A stretch of DNA of 64,000 nucleotides from CBDIDH01 sp965277595 (GTDB lineage Bacteria > Planctomycetota > Planctomycetia > Isosphaerales > Isosphaeraceae). Position 1 is the first letter of the stretch, and each line of letters opens with the position of its first letter. A model generated the notes under the pieces. That model did not search any database, was not told the origin of the DNA, and was given only the letters and a program-made list of their open reading frames with translations. The stretch is from contig CBDIDH010000002.1 in the NCBI GenBank assembly GCA_965277595.1, positions 3,906,001 through 3,970,000 on the forward strand. Reading direction: 5' to 3'. Below, piece by piece: positions 46,037 to 54,986 of this stretch. The position numbers and the translations under genes were made by a program.

Positions 46037-47869
46037 TCACTTCGAGGTCAGCCGCCAGACAGGGTCAAAATCGGGAGGAACTTCAATCAGGCAGTCGACA
46101 ACCCTTGACAGAAGCAAGAGGGTCGGGCCGTCGCCTTGATGAGACGGCAAGAGGTTGCCGAGAATCTGAGCCGCGCCGCCGAAATCGCGGGCCTCAAACC
46201 GGGCCAGGGCGTGCTCGTATTCGCGTTTCAACGACTCCCATCCGGGAAGACCGGCCGGGGCCAGTTCATGAAGATCAACAGGCTGATTGATGTTCACGAC
46301 ACCAACCGTGCAGAGCTTTCGCGAGGCGATCCGCTCATCGTCGTCAAGCTGCGCGCGGGTGGAACCGGTGACGAGAAGGCGGGTCTTGAGATACTTCGTC
46401 GCCCCCTGAACGCGGCTGGCGAGATTCACGGTGTTGCCGAGCGCACCGTACTTGAACTTGCGGTGTGAACCGGTGTTGCCGACCTGAGCGATCCCCGTGT
46501 TGACGCCGATCCCCAGGTCGACCGGCTCACCCAGCACCGACTGCCAGCGCTCGCTCATCTCGGGCAGGCTGGCAAGCATGTCAATCGCCGCCTTGCAGGC
46601 TAGGGTCGCGTGGCCGGGCTGTTCCTTCGGGGCGCCCCACATCGCAATCAACTCATCGCCGATATAATCAATCAAAACTCCTTTATGCGCCAGCACGCAT
46701 TCCGAGAGCACCCCCATGACGTCGCCGATCCAGCGAACCGTCACCGCCGGTCCCACACGCTCGCTGATCCGGCTGAACCCGCGGATATCGCAAAAAAGCA
46801 GGGTGACCTCGACGTCCCGCCCTTTCAAGAGGTCGGGGCGCGCGGCGAGTTCGTGGGCAAGCTCGGGCGTGAAAAACTGCTCGAACTGGACCCGAGCGGC
46901 CACCGCCGCCTTTTCTTGCTCGATCCGCGCCAGACCCGCGGAAACGCCCGAGGCGAGAAGTTCCACGAGGGAGGCGTCAAGCTTGCGGATCTTGGGCAGG
47001 CCCGTCGATCGGCCGCCGGGCCGACGTTCACCGTAAAGAGCGCCGATGACCTCGCCCCGGCGGTTGAGAATGGGCGCCGCGACGACGAGGTTCACGCCCG
47101 CGAGGCTGCCGAGTTCCTGGCCCGATTCCTTGGGGTCTTGCCAGAAGGTCCGCCGCTCGCGGATCAGGCGGCCGAGGATCTTCCGGCTTGGCGCCCATTC
47201 CGAGTCGGAGTCGTCGGCCTCGTCGAGTAGGGTCCAGTCGCGCTGGTCGTAGGTCAGGGCGCGGCCGGTGTCGAGCCCAACCAGGTCCACGACCGACCGG
47301 GCGGCCGTCCGATAGAGGTCGTTGGCCTCGACGGCCGATTGCTGAACCTCGACAAAGGCCTGAATCCACCGGATTAACGCCTCGCCCTCGCCGGTTTCGG
47401 CACCTCCCGAGGTTCCCGGCAGAGGGGGCAAGGCGAGCCGGCCGGGGACGTTCGAGCGTCCCGGCGCGGCGGTCTGCTCGGTGAGCATCTGGAGGTGAAA
47501 CTCGTCGGCCTCGGCCGGCTGGACCCGAACAACCTTGGTGCCGATCGAAAAAAAGGCGGGAATCATCGTCTCGCGGGTCATTCCCGGCTTCAGCTCGCTG
47601 CCGTCGGGAAGATGAAAGGCGACCACGGCGCTCTGGTTCGTGACCCTGGCCTTGCGGCCGGTCATTGGCTCGATCCGAACGTGTTTTCGCGAGACCGTCT
47701 TCTCGGCGAGGCTGGCGATCGCCACCCGGCTGAACCCGTCGGCATCGCGCTTGACGTAAAGCGACTCCTGGGTATCGCTCTGCCTTCCCAGTTCAACCGG
47801 CTCGGTGAATTCCTCCGAGAACAGGAGCCGTTCCTGGTCGAAAATCCGGATCTCGATGCTATCGCTCAT
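46037..47869 (-). CDS. FHA-GAF-class III nucleotide cyclase
   Basis: A 610-residue signalling protein. The ATG at 47869 follows AGGAGG. Residues 1-115 form an FHA domain (VELGRQSDTQ, KTVSRKHVRIEP), which should bind phosphothreonine. A GAF domain fills about 160-330 (VDLVGLDTGRALTYDQRDWT, VNLVVAAPILNRRGEVIGAL). The cyclase domain starts near 375: VTLLFCDIRGFSRISER and IDYIGDELIAMWG give the two metal Asp residues, and KYGALGNTVNLASRV has Asn where many adenylate cyclases have Asp. It makes a cyclic nucleotide; ATP is likely but not certain. It is divergent from the type VI operon, so it may report to it. Confidence 0.9.
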   Translation of the reverse strand: MSDSIEIRIFDQERLLFSEEFTEPVELGRQSDTQESLYVKRDADGFSRVAIASLAEKTVSRKHVRIEPMTGRKARVTNQSAVVAFHLPDGSELKPGMTRETMIPAFFSIGTKVVRVQPAEADEFHLQMLTEQTAAPGRSNVPGRLALPPLPGTSGGAETGEGEALIRWIQAFVEVQQSAVEANDLYRTAARSVVDLVGLDTGRALTYDQRDWTLLDEADDSDSEWAPSRKILGRLIRERRTFWQDPKESGQELGSLAGVNLVVAAPILNRRGEVIGALYGERRPGGRSTGLPKIRKLDASLVELLASGVSAGLARIEQEKAAVAARVQFEQFFTPELAHELAARPDLLKGRDVEVTLLFCDIRGFSRISERVGPAVTVRWIGDVMGVLSECVLAHKGVLIDYIGDELIAMWGAPKEQPGHATLACKAAIDMLASLPEMSERWQSVLGEPVDLGIGVNTGIAQVGNTGSHRKFKYGALGNTVNLASRVQGATKYLKTRLLVTGSTRAQLDDDERIASRKLCTVGVVNINQPVDLHELAPAGLPGWESLKREYEHALARFEARDFGGAAQILGNLLPSHQGDGPTLLLLSRVVDCLIEVPPDFDPVWRLTSK

Positions 47870-48195
47870 CGCGGCCCGATCCTCCTGGGGCACCCGCCAG
47901 CTTTTCGCGAATCTCCTCAAAGGCATCATACCCCGAGCAGCCTGGAGATTCGAGAGGCTCGGGCACGATCCGCGAGCCGAACCGACCACCCGCTCTCAAC
48001 GCCATCGCGCGGGGAGACCGTTGCCATCGCGGACATGCTGGTTTTCGCGAGAGACGTCGGCGGCATTCGACGTTGGCGATCTCGAAAAGACCAGAAATTC
48101 GCCTCATTGCGTCGCGCTTTGGGTTCCAGTATACTCCGATCCGAAATTCAAGATTTGTCCACCACCACCACGACGCTACGCCGAGGTGTTCGCAT
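47870..48195. other. Divergent control region between cyclase and clpV
   Basis: No gene recognised in these 326 bases. It holds the promoter-like element at 48107-48135 for the plus-strand operon and the AGGAGG site of the cyclase on the minus strand. Confidence 0.5.
48107..48135 (+). promoter_or_regulatory. Sigma-70-like promoter of the clpV operon
   Basis: TTGCGT (48107-48112), a 17-base spacer and TATACT (48130-48135), 60 bases before the clpV ATG. Spacing is ideal and the -10 box is near consensus. Confidence 0.6.
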
Positions 48196-50868
48196 ATGGG
48201 ACTGGACCCTGGGGCGTTAATCAAGAAGCTTGACAAGACCTGCCACGACGGCCTTCAGGCCGCGGCCGGTTTCTGCTTCTCTCGAACCAACCCAAGCGTC
48301 GAGATCGAGCACTGGCTCTCCAAGCTTCTCGACACGCCGAACACCGACCTGACTCGCCTTCTCCGTCAGTTTGACGTCGACCCGGCCCGGCTCCAACGCG
48401 ACCTCACCCGCGCCGTCGATGGCTTTCGAACCGGGAACTCGCGGACGCCGACTCTTTCCACGGCCGTCGATTCGCTTTTGCGCGAAGCCTGGCTGCTCGC
48501 CTCGGTTCACTTCAAGGCGTCGAGCGTCCGCAGCGGCGTGCTCTTGATGGCCCTGCTCGCCGATGAGAAGCTTCGGCGGCTCGCTCTCGACATCTCGCGC
48601 GAGCTGGAAAAAATCCAGGTCGAGCCGCTCTATCAGAACCTCATGAAGATCGTCGCCGGGTCGGTCGAAGACGACGGCCCCGCCGCTTCCGATGAAGCGC
48701 GCAACGGCGATTCCGAACCCCGATCGACCAGCGGCGGCGGAGCGACCCCGGCGCTCGATCAGTACACGATCAACCTTACCGATCGGGCCAAAAACGGCCA
48801 GATTGACCCGGTCCTCGGCCGCGATGCCGAGGTCCGCCAGATGATCGACATCCTCATCCGGCGCCGTCAGAACAATCCCATCCTCACCGGCGAGGCTGGT
48901 GTCGGCAAGACCGCGCTCGTCGAGGGGTTCGCGCTCAAGATCGCCGCGGGCGACGTTCCTCCGACGCTCAAGCAGGTCTCGCTCCGAACGCTTGACCTTG
49001 GCCTCCTTCAGGCCGGCGCGGGCGTTAAGGGGGAGTTTGAAAACCGGCTCAAACAGGTGATCGCCGAGGTCAAGGCGTCTCCCGTGCCGGTCATCCTCTT
49101 CATTGACGAGGCCCACACTCTCATCGGCGCTGGAGGCGCCGCGGGTCAAGGAGACGCCGCGAACCTCCTCAAGCCCGCGCTCGCCCGGGGCGACCTCCGA
49201 ACAATCGCCGCGACGACCTGGGCTGAGTACAAAAAGTATTTTGAAAAGGACGCCGCGCTCGCCCGACGGTTTCAGGTCGTCAAGGTTGAGGAACCCGAAG
49301 AGGCCCGCGCCATCGTCATGATGCGCGGCCTGACCGGAATGCTTGAAAAACACCACGGCGTCCGCATCCTCGATGAGGCCGTCGAGGCTTCGGTCCACTT
49401 CTCGGCCCGTTACATTCCCGGCCGCCAACTTCCCGACAAATCGGTCAGCCTGCTGGATACCGCCTGCGCCCGGGTTGCCATCGGCCAGAGCGCCACGCCC
49501 CCGGCGATCGAGGACACGACCCGCCTGATCGATCACCTCAAGGTCGAAATGCGCGTTCTCGAACGCGAGCGAGCCACCGGCGCCCGCCACGGCGAACGCC
49601 TTGACGAACGCGTCAAGTCCCTCGCCGAGGCCGAGGCGAAGCTTGAGGCTCTGAAAACGCGCTGGGAGCGGGAAAAGGCGATCGTCGCCGAGATCCACGA
49701 CCTCCGCAACCAGATCGAAGACAAGCACGCCGCCCGGCCCAAACCCCCCGCCGCCGTTCCCACCGAGGACGACGGCAGCGAGGCTCTGCAAAAGAAGCTC
49801 GACGAGAAGACCGCCGCGCTTCGAGCCTCGCAAGGTGAAGATCCGCTCATACAGGTCTGCGTCGATGCCCAGACCGTCGCCGAGGTCATCTCGGGCTGGA
49901 CCGGCATCCCGATCGGCAAGATGCTCGCCGACGAGATCAACACCGTGATGAAGCTGCATCACCGGCTCGAAGAACGGGTGATCGGCCAGTCTCACGCTCT
50001 TGAGGCCATCGCCCAGCGCGTCCGTACGGCCCGCGCCAACCTGACCGATCCGCGCCGCCCCGTCGGCGTCTTCCTGCTCGTCGGCCCCAGCGGCGTCGGC
50101 AAGACCGAGACCGCCCTCGCCCTCGCCGACACGCTTTACGGCGGCGAACGTAACCTCGTCACGATCAACATGTCGGAGTATCAGGAAGCGCACACCGTGT
50201 CGAGCCTGAAGGGCTCGCCGCCGGGCTATGTCGGCTACGGCGAAGGGGGCGTGCTGACCGAGGCTGTTCGCCGCAAGCCCTATTGCGTCGTCCTTCTCGA
50301 CGAGGTCGAAAAAGCCCATAAAGATGTGATGGAACTCTTCTTTCAGGTCTTCGACAAGGGAACTCTCGAAGACGGCGAGGGGCGGCAGATCGATTTCAAG
50401 AACACGGTGATCCTGCTCACCTCGAACGTCGGCTCCGAGACCGTCATCAAGCTCTGCGCCGATCCCGACACGACGCCCGAGCCCCCCGCGCTCGGCGATG
50501 CGATCCGCCCCGAACTGCTCAAGACCTTCCCCGCCGCCTTGCTCGGCCGGATGATCCTCGTCCCCTATTATCCGATCGCCGATAACGTGATGAAGCTCAT
50601 TATCGAGCTGCAACTGAGCCGGATTACCCGACGAATGGCCGAGAACCACGGCGCCCGGTTCACCTACAGCGACGACCTCGTCGCCAACATTGCCGCCCGC
50701 TGCAAGGAGGTCGAAAGCGGTGCCCGGAACATTGACCACATCCTGACCCGAACCCTCCTTCCCCAGATGTCTCAGGAATTTCTCGCCCGGATGGCAACCG
50801 GCGAGGCGATCACGAAGGTTCACGTCTCCGTCGATGACTCCGGCGGGTTCGCCTGCGAGATCGTCTGA
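48196..50868 (+). CDS. tssH: Type VI secretion ATPase ClpV
   Basis: An 890-residue AAA+ disaggregase that recycles the contracted TssB/TssC sheath. The ATG at 48196 follows CGAGGTG. Residues 1-160 form the Clp-N-like domain. The first AAA+ domain has GEAGVGKTALVEG (about 231) and VILFIDEAHTLIGAGGA; a coiled coil with Glu/Arg-rich sequence lies near 430-560; the second AAA+ domain has GPSGVGKTETALA (about 629), VVLLDEVEKAH and LLTSNVGSET. QGDAANLLKPALARG is typical for ClpV rather than ClpB. First gene of the plus-strand type VI operon. Confidence 0.95.
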   Translation: MGLDPGALIKKLDKTCHDGLQAAAGFCFSRTNPSVEIEHWLSKLLDTPNTDLTRLLRQFDVDPARLQRDLTRAVDGFRTGNSRTPTLSTAVDSLLREAWLLASVHFKASSVRSGVLLMALLADEKLRRLALDISRELEKIQVEPLYQNLMKIVAGSVEDDGPAASDEARNGDSEPRSTSGGGATPALDQYTINLTDRAKNGQIDPVLGRDAEVRQMIDILIRRRQNNPILTGEAGVGKTALVEGFALKIAAGDVPPTLKQVSLRTLDLGLLQAGAGVKGEFENRLKQVIAEVKASPVPVILFIDEAHTLIGAGGAAGQGDAANLLKPALARGDLRTIAATTWAEYKKYFEKDAALARRFQVVKVEEPEEARAIVMMRGLTGMLEKHHGVRILDEAVEASVHFSARYIPGRQLPDKSVSLLDTACARVAIGQSATPPAIEDTTRLIDHLKVEMRVLERERATGARHGERLDERVKSLAEAEAKLEALKTRWEREKAIVAEIHDLRNQIEDKHAARPKPPAAVPTEDDGSEALQKKLDEKTAALRASQGEDPLIQVCVDAQTVAEVISGWTGIPIGKMLADEINTVMKLHHRLEERVIGQSHALEAIAQRVRTARANLTDPRRPVGVFLLVGPSGVGKTETALALADTLYGGERNLVTINMSEYQEAHTVSSLKGSPPGYVGYGEGGVLTEAVRRKPYCVVLLDEVEKAHKDVMELFFQVFDKGTLEDGEGRQIDFKNTVILLTSNVGSETVIKLCADPDTTPEPPALGDAIRPELLKTFPAALLGRMILVPYYPIADNVMKLIIELQLSRITRRMAENHGARFTYSDDLVANIAARCKEVESGARNIDHILTRTLLPQMSQEFLARMATGEAITKVHVSVDDSGGFACEIV

Positions 50869-50886
50869 ACATTGGCCGAGGGCTAT

Positions 50887-50990
50887 CGACCGATGACCGT
50901 TGACGCTCAACCGCCCTGGCTCGATCCAGACGCCCGACCGGGTTTGTCCCCTCTGTCGGACCGGTCATCGGTCATCGGTCATCGGTCATC
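50887..50990. repeat. Heptad hairpin repeat F
   Basis: Left arm CGACCGATGACCG; right arm four exact GGTCATC heptads (50963-50990). It lies between clpV and tssK inside the operon, with a 60-base spacer in between. Confidence 0.8.
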
Positions 50991-51029
50991 GAATTTTGGA
51001 CCAGGACTCCGGTCGCGAAAGGTTGCGGG

Positions 51030-52457
51030 ATGAGTCATCCGGAGGTCCACTGGCACGAGGGGATGTTCCTCAGGCCGCACCACTTCAACGCCTCGCAACG
51101 CTTCGCCGAGGATCAGGCCCGGCGCAGTGAGAAGTTTGACCTCTGCTACAACTGGGGCCTTCGATCGATCGAGATCGATCACGATGCCCTGTCGAACTCG
51201 CGGTTCGTCGTCCGCTCGCTCTCGGGCAGGCTCCGCGACGGAACCCTCGTCAACATCCCCGAAGATGGCGTTCTGACCGCTGTCGACGTCAAGCCCGCGC
51301 TGTCGTCGGGCGGCTCGGTCACGGTCTCGCTCGCGGTTCCGATGATCGGCCCGGGACGCGTCAACGCTTCGGAAGGTGTCGCGGCCGAGGGGGTTCGAAG
51401 CCGGGTCGATACCCTCACGCTCGACGACGAGAACACGGGCGTGAACCCCCAGCCGGTGAAGGTCCGCAGGCTGAACTGGAAGGTCGTGCTTTCCACCCAG
51501 GATCACGCCGGTTATGAGCTGATTCCCCTCGCCCGGATCACGCGATCGACCCGGGCCGAGGCCCTGCCGCAGCTTGACGAGTCGTACATTCCGCCGGTTC
51601 TCGCCTGCGATGCCTGGAAGACACTGGAGGCCGGCATTCTTCAAGGGGTTTACGACCGGATCGGCAAGAAAATCGAGCTTCTCGCGGCGCAGGTCGTGAC
51701 CCGCAACATCGGCTTTGACAGCCACGCGCAGGGCGATCCCTTGATCTTCGCCCAGCTTCGTGAGTTGAACGAGTCGTCGGCCCGGCTCGGCGTCCTCGTC
51801 TTCGCCGAGGGGGTCCACCCCTTCAACGCCTATCTCGAACTGGCGCAGCTTGTCGGCCGCCTGGCGATCTTCGGGCCGACGCGCAAGGTTCCCCCCTTGC
51901 CCAGGTACGACCACGATGACCTCGGCGACTGCTTTTACAAGGCCAAGCAACACATCGACGCCCTCCTTGATATCTTCGTCGAGCCCGACTACAAGGAACG
52001 CCCCTTCATCGGCGCGGGCCTTCGCATGCAGGTCGCGCTCGAACCGGCCTGGCTGGAGTCGGTCTGGCAGATTTACATCGGCGTTCAGAGCCCTCTCGAT
52101 GCCGACGAGTGCGTCCGCCTGTTGACAAAACCTGGCCAGCTTGACATGAAGGTTGGTAGCTCGGAACGCGTCGACACGATTTTTCGGATGGGTCTCGCCG
52201 GCCTTCAGTTCGACCATAGCCAGAACCCGCCTCGCGCCTTGCCGACCCCTCCCGGCCTGATTTTTTTCCAGGTCCGCCGCGAGTCGCAACTCGCCGAGTG
52301 GCAGAACGTTCACAAGTCGCTCACCCTGGCCATCCGTTTGAACGAAAACCTCATCACTGGTAACATCCAGGGCCAGCGCGTACTCTCGATCCGGACCGGC
52401 CAGCGGAGCACCACGCTACAGTTCACCCTCTTCGTCGTCTCCGCCAACGAAGCCTGA
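51030..52457 (+). CDS. tssK: Type VI secretion baseplate protein TssK
   Basis: A 475-residue protein that links the baseplate to the membrane complex. The N-terminus VHWHEGMFLRPHHFNASQRF is the family hallmark. LLAAQVVTRNIGFDSHAQGD, FGPTRKVPPLPRYDHDDLGD and the C-terminal FFQVRRESQLAEWQNVHKSL follow in the expected order, and the length fits. It starts with ATG, 161 bases after clpV, with a heptad hairpin in the gap. Confidence 0.95.
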   Translation: MSHPEVHWHEGMFLRPHHFNASQRFAEDQARRSEKFDLCYNWGLRSIEIDHDALSNSRFVVRSLSGRLRDGTLVNIPEDGVLTAVDVKPALSSGGSVTVSLAVPMIGPGRVNASEGVAAEGVRSRVDTLTLDDENTGVNPQPVKVRRLNWKVVLSTQDHAGYELIPLARITRSTRAEALPQLDESYIPPVLACDAWKTLEAGILQGVYDRIGKKIELLAAQVVTRNIGFDSHAQGDPLIFAQLRELNESSARLGVLVFAEGVHPFNAYLELAQLVGRLAIFGPTRKVPPLPRYDHDDLGDCFYKAKQHIDALLDIFVEPDYKERPFIGAGLRMQVALEPAWLESVWQIYIGVQSPLDADECVRLLTKPGQLDMKVGSSERVDTIFRMGLAGLQFDHSQNPPRALPTPPGLIFFQVRRESQLAEWQNVHKSLTLAIRLNENLITGNIQGQRVLSIRTGQRSTTLQFTLFVVSANEA

Positions 52458-52477
52458 CCGATGACCTGCGAAATAGA

Positions 52478-52599
52478 AGGACAAAGGACAAAGGGCAAAG
52501 GGCAAAGGGCAGAGGGCAGAGGACAGAAGACAAACAGCGAGAGCTCCCCTTTGTGCTCTGCCCTCTGCCCTCTGCCCTCTGCCCTTTGCCCTTTGTCCT
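52478..52599. repeat. Large GGGCAAA-type heptad hairpin G
   Basis: Left arm has eight heptads close to GGACAAA, GGGCAAA and GGGCAGA (52478-52534). The right arm (52546-52599) carries the complements CTGCCCT and CCCTTTG, ending CCTTTGTCCT. About 38 bases can pair with a single mismatch. It lies between tssK and tssL. Confidence 0.9.
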
Positions 52600-52672
52600 C
52601 CCGAAATGATCAGCCCGTGATCGGCAAGAACCCGAATGATCGATCAGAACCCAAGCCCGTTTGAGCCCTCTG

Positions 52673-53296
52673 ATGCAAGATGAAATCGCGGCGATGGTTC
52701 ACGCCGTGATCGGCCGCGGCCTGGACCTGAAGCGAAGGCTGGAGGCCGGTGAAACGCCGTCGCTTGCGAACGAGCAGGCCGTTCTCGAACAGAGCCTCTC
52801 GGGCGAGACCGAGGCGAACCGGTTTACCGACCTCGGCAACATGCTGGAGATTCGCTACGCCTTGATCTCGTGGCTCGATGAGGTCTTCGTGCTCGATCCG
52901 GTCTGGGGTTCGCAATGGAACGAGCACAAGCTCGAAGTCTCGATCTTTGGCACGAATGATCGCGCCTGGATGTTCTGGGAGAAGGCTCGACGCGCCTCGG
53001 GCAAGACCGAGACCGACGTCCTGGAAGTCTATTACCTTTGCGTGATGCTCGGCTTTCGGGGCGAGTTGCGCGACGACCCGGCGAAGCTTCAGGCGTGGAC
53101 GGCCGTCGCGCGCGGTCAGATTGAGAAAGGCCCGGGGCAGGTCTGGACCGCGCCTCCGGAACTGGACCCGCCGGGCAACGTGCCGCCGCTCAAAGGTTAC
53201 GATGCGCTCCAGACGATGATTGTCCGCTGCGGGATCGCGCTGATGCTCTTGATCCCCGTCGCGGCGTTCCTGGTCGTGCTCCGGGTCGGACGTTGA
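52673..53296 (+). CDS. tssL: Type VI secretion protein TssL (DotU family)
   Basis: A cytoplasmic-domain-plus-one-helix inner membrane protein that forms the base of the membrane complex with TssM. EIRYALISWLDEVFVLDPVW and DVLEVYYLCVMLGFRGELRD are DotU signatures. A C-terminal membrane helix follows (IVRCGIALMLLIPVAAFLVV). There is no peptidoglycan-binding extension. I chose the ATG at 52673; a TTG at 52661 in frame would add four residues. Neither has a clear ribosome binding site. It is 13 bases upstream of the tssM-like gene. Confidence 0.9.
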   Translation: MQDEIAAMVHAVIGRGLDLKRRLEAGETPSLANEQAVLEQSLSGETEANRFTDLGNMLEIRYALISWLDEVFVLDPVWGSQWNEHKLEVSIFGTNDRAWMFWEKARRASGKTETDVLEVYYLCVMLGFRGELRDDPAKLQAWTAVARGQIEKGPGQVWTAPPELDPPGNVPPLKGYDALQTMIVRCGIALMLLIPVAAFLVVLRVGR

Positions 53297-53309
53297 GACG
53301 AGGGGGCCG

Positions 53310-54881
53310 ATGCGATTTTTCAAGGCGATCGGAAACGGCATCACGTGGGTGGTTCGAGTCCTCTTGCCCTTCGGCGAGGGGAAGATCGGCGGCCATCCCG
53401 CCTTCCGCTGGGCGGTCCGCCTCATCGTCCTGGCGCTAATCGTTTTGGGCCTCTTTTATCTGAACCGCTACCTGGAACTCGACCGCTACGTCCGCGCTCC
53501 TCTGCCGATTCTCCGCGAGGTCTGGCTCCCCCTTTTATTTTTGCTCATCTGCGCGGTCTTTGGTCTCGGACGGATGCTCTGGAAGACGATCAAGGTCGAT
53601 CAGGACGGATCGGAGTTTCCCGATATCGACCTCGCCTGGGACGAGGCCACGTCCGCGCTCGGCGAGGCGGCCTTGAACCTCACGGAGTCGCCCGTCTTTC
53701 TCGTCCTCGGCCGACCGGTCGGCGGTGAGCGAGCCTTGTTTGGCGCGGGAAACGTCAAGCTTCAGGTGAAGCAGGCGCCCCGAAGGCCGGACACGCCGCT
53801 GACGGTCTCGGCCAATCAAGACGCCGTGTACGTGACCTGCGCCGGGGCGTCGTTGCTCGGCCAGTACGCCACCTTGCTGGCCGGAGCGCCCGATGTTTCG
53901 GGACGTCCCGAGGCCGCGACGCCCGCGGTTTCCGCCTCTTCAGAACTGGACGCAAGTGGCGGGAGTTCGGCGGACGACGACGCCGCGACCGACCGCCAGT
54001 CCGCCACGGCCGTGATGGTCGCCACCGAGGACGACGAGTTTCCGTCCGCCCTGGCGAGGCCCCGATCGCTTCTCTTGAAGGACGTCGACGAGGTTGACCG
54101 CCTGCTCGCGAGGCTCCGCTACCTCTGCCATCGGATCAGCCGCGACCGACGCCCGTATTGCCCGATCAACGGAATCTTATTATTGATTCCCTACGCCGCG
54201 ACCGGCGGCGAGTCCGAAGCGAAGGAAGCCGGTTCGCTCTGCCAGCGCGACCTCGAAGCGATCCGCGAGGCGTTTCAGGTGGACTGCCCGATCTTCACGA
54301 TTGTCTGCGATCTGGAGCGCGTTCCTGGTTTCGACGAGTTCGTGAAGTTTTTCCCCGAAGGTCAGCGCCGGCGTTTGCTCGGTCAGGAGATGCCTCTCGC
54401 CCCCGACCTTGACGCCGCAGGTCGCGCCAGGATGACCGAACGTGGCGTCCTCTGGGTGGGCGATGTTCTCTTCCCCAAGCTTGTTTACAAGTTCTGGGGT
54501 GTCGAAGGGGCCGATCCGGCGTCGGGACCCCTTGCCGCCTCGGCGAACGTCCGACTTTATGAGTTCCTGGCGCGCATTCGAGGGGCGCAGAGGCGTCTTG
54601 GCCGGGTCTTGAATCGGGGCGTGGTCATGCCCGCTTCGGGACCGCCAATGCTCGGCGGTTGCGCCTTCGCGGCGACCGGAAAAGACCTTGTCCGCGAACA
54701 GGGGTTTGCCAACGGCATCTTCCGCCTTCTGATCGACAATCAAAATCATGTCGCCTGGACCGAGGACGCCCGACAGGCCGACGCCGATTTCCGACGCTGG
54801 ACCACTCTCGGCTATCTCGGCCTTCTCCTTTTCATCGCGGCGATCGTCGCCCTTGGTTACCTGCTCTGGCCGTCGCGATAA
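53310..54881 (+). CDS. tssM: Short TssM/IcmF-like type VI secretion protein
   Basis: A 523-residue protein, less than half the usual TssM length of roughly 1100-1300. Two membrane helices lie near 35-50 (LIVLALIVLGLFYL) and 72-90 (WLPLLFLLICAVFGLG). The cytoplasmic IcmF N-terminal domain follows, with a degenerate P-loop FLVLGRPVGGERALFG and GILLLIPYAATGGES, DLEAIREAFQVDCPIFTIVC. A third helix ends the protein (YLGLLLFIAAIVALGYLLW). The large periplasmic part that normally binds TssJ is absent, and no tssJ is in the cluster. Last gene of the plus-strand operon. Confidence 0.85.
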   Translation: MRFFKAIGNGITWVVRVLLPFGEGKIGGHPAFRWAVRLIVLALIVLGLFYLNRYLELDRYVRAPLPILREVWLPLLFLLICAVFGLGRMLWKTIKVDQDGSEFPDIDLAWDEATSALGEAALNLTESPVFLVLGRPVGGERALFGAGNVKLQVKQAPRRPDTPLTVSANQDAVYVTCAGASLLGQYATLLAGAPDVSGRPEAATPAVSASSELDASGGSSADDDAATDRQSATAVMVATEDDEFPSALARPRSLLLKDVDEVDRLLARLRYLCHRISRDRRPYCPINGILLLIPYAATGGESEAKEAGSLCQRDLEAIREAFQVDCPIFTIVCDLERVPGFDEFVKFFPEGQRRRLLGQEMPLAPDLDAAGRARMTERGVLWVGDVLFPKLVYKFWGVEGADPASGPLAASANVRLYEFLARIRGAQRRLGRVLNRGVVMPASGPPMLGGCAFAATGKDLVREQGFANGIFRLLIDNQNHVAWTEDARQADADFRRWTTLGYLGLLLFIAAIVALGYLLWPSR

Positions 54882-54898
54882 GAAGCGGCTGGGGTCGA

Positions 54899-54977
54899 GG
54901 GATGACCAAAAACCGATCAATTTTTGTCTACGCTTGCCTTTGTTCCCCGTTCGTTCTTCTCGGTCATCGGCCATTTT
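54899..54977. repeat. Heptad hairpin repeat H
   Basis: Left arm GGGATGACCAAAAACCGATC and right arm CTCGGTCATCGGCCATTTT. Degraded arms between two convergent operons (tssM stop and tssF stop), where a two-way terminator would lie. Confidence 0.65.
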
Positions 54978-54986
54978 CAACAAAAG

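Noticed and set aside
48217..50910. An 897-codon minus-strand frame across clpV
   Set aside because: It is an antisense reading of a well-conserved clpV; codon bias of the plus strand creates it.
52478..52599. CRISPR array at the heptad-rich region between tssK and tssL
   Set aside because: The period is seven bases with no spacers, and the two halves are inverted rather than direct; no cas genes are present.
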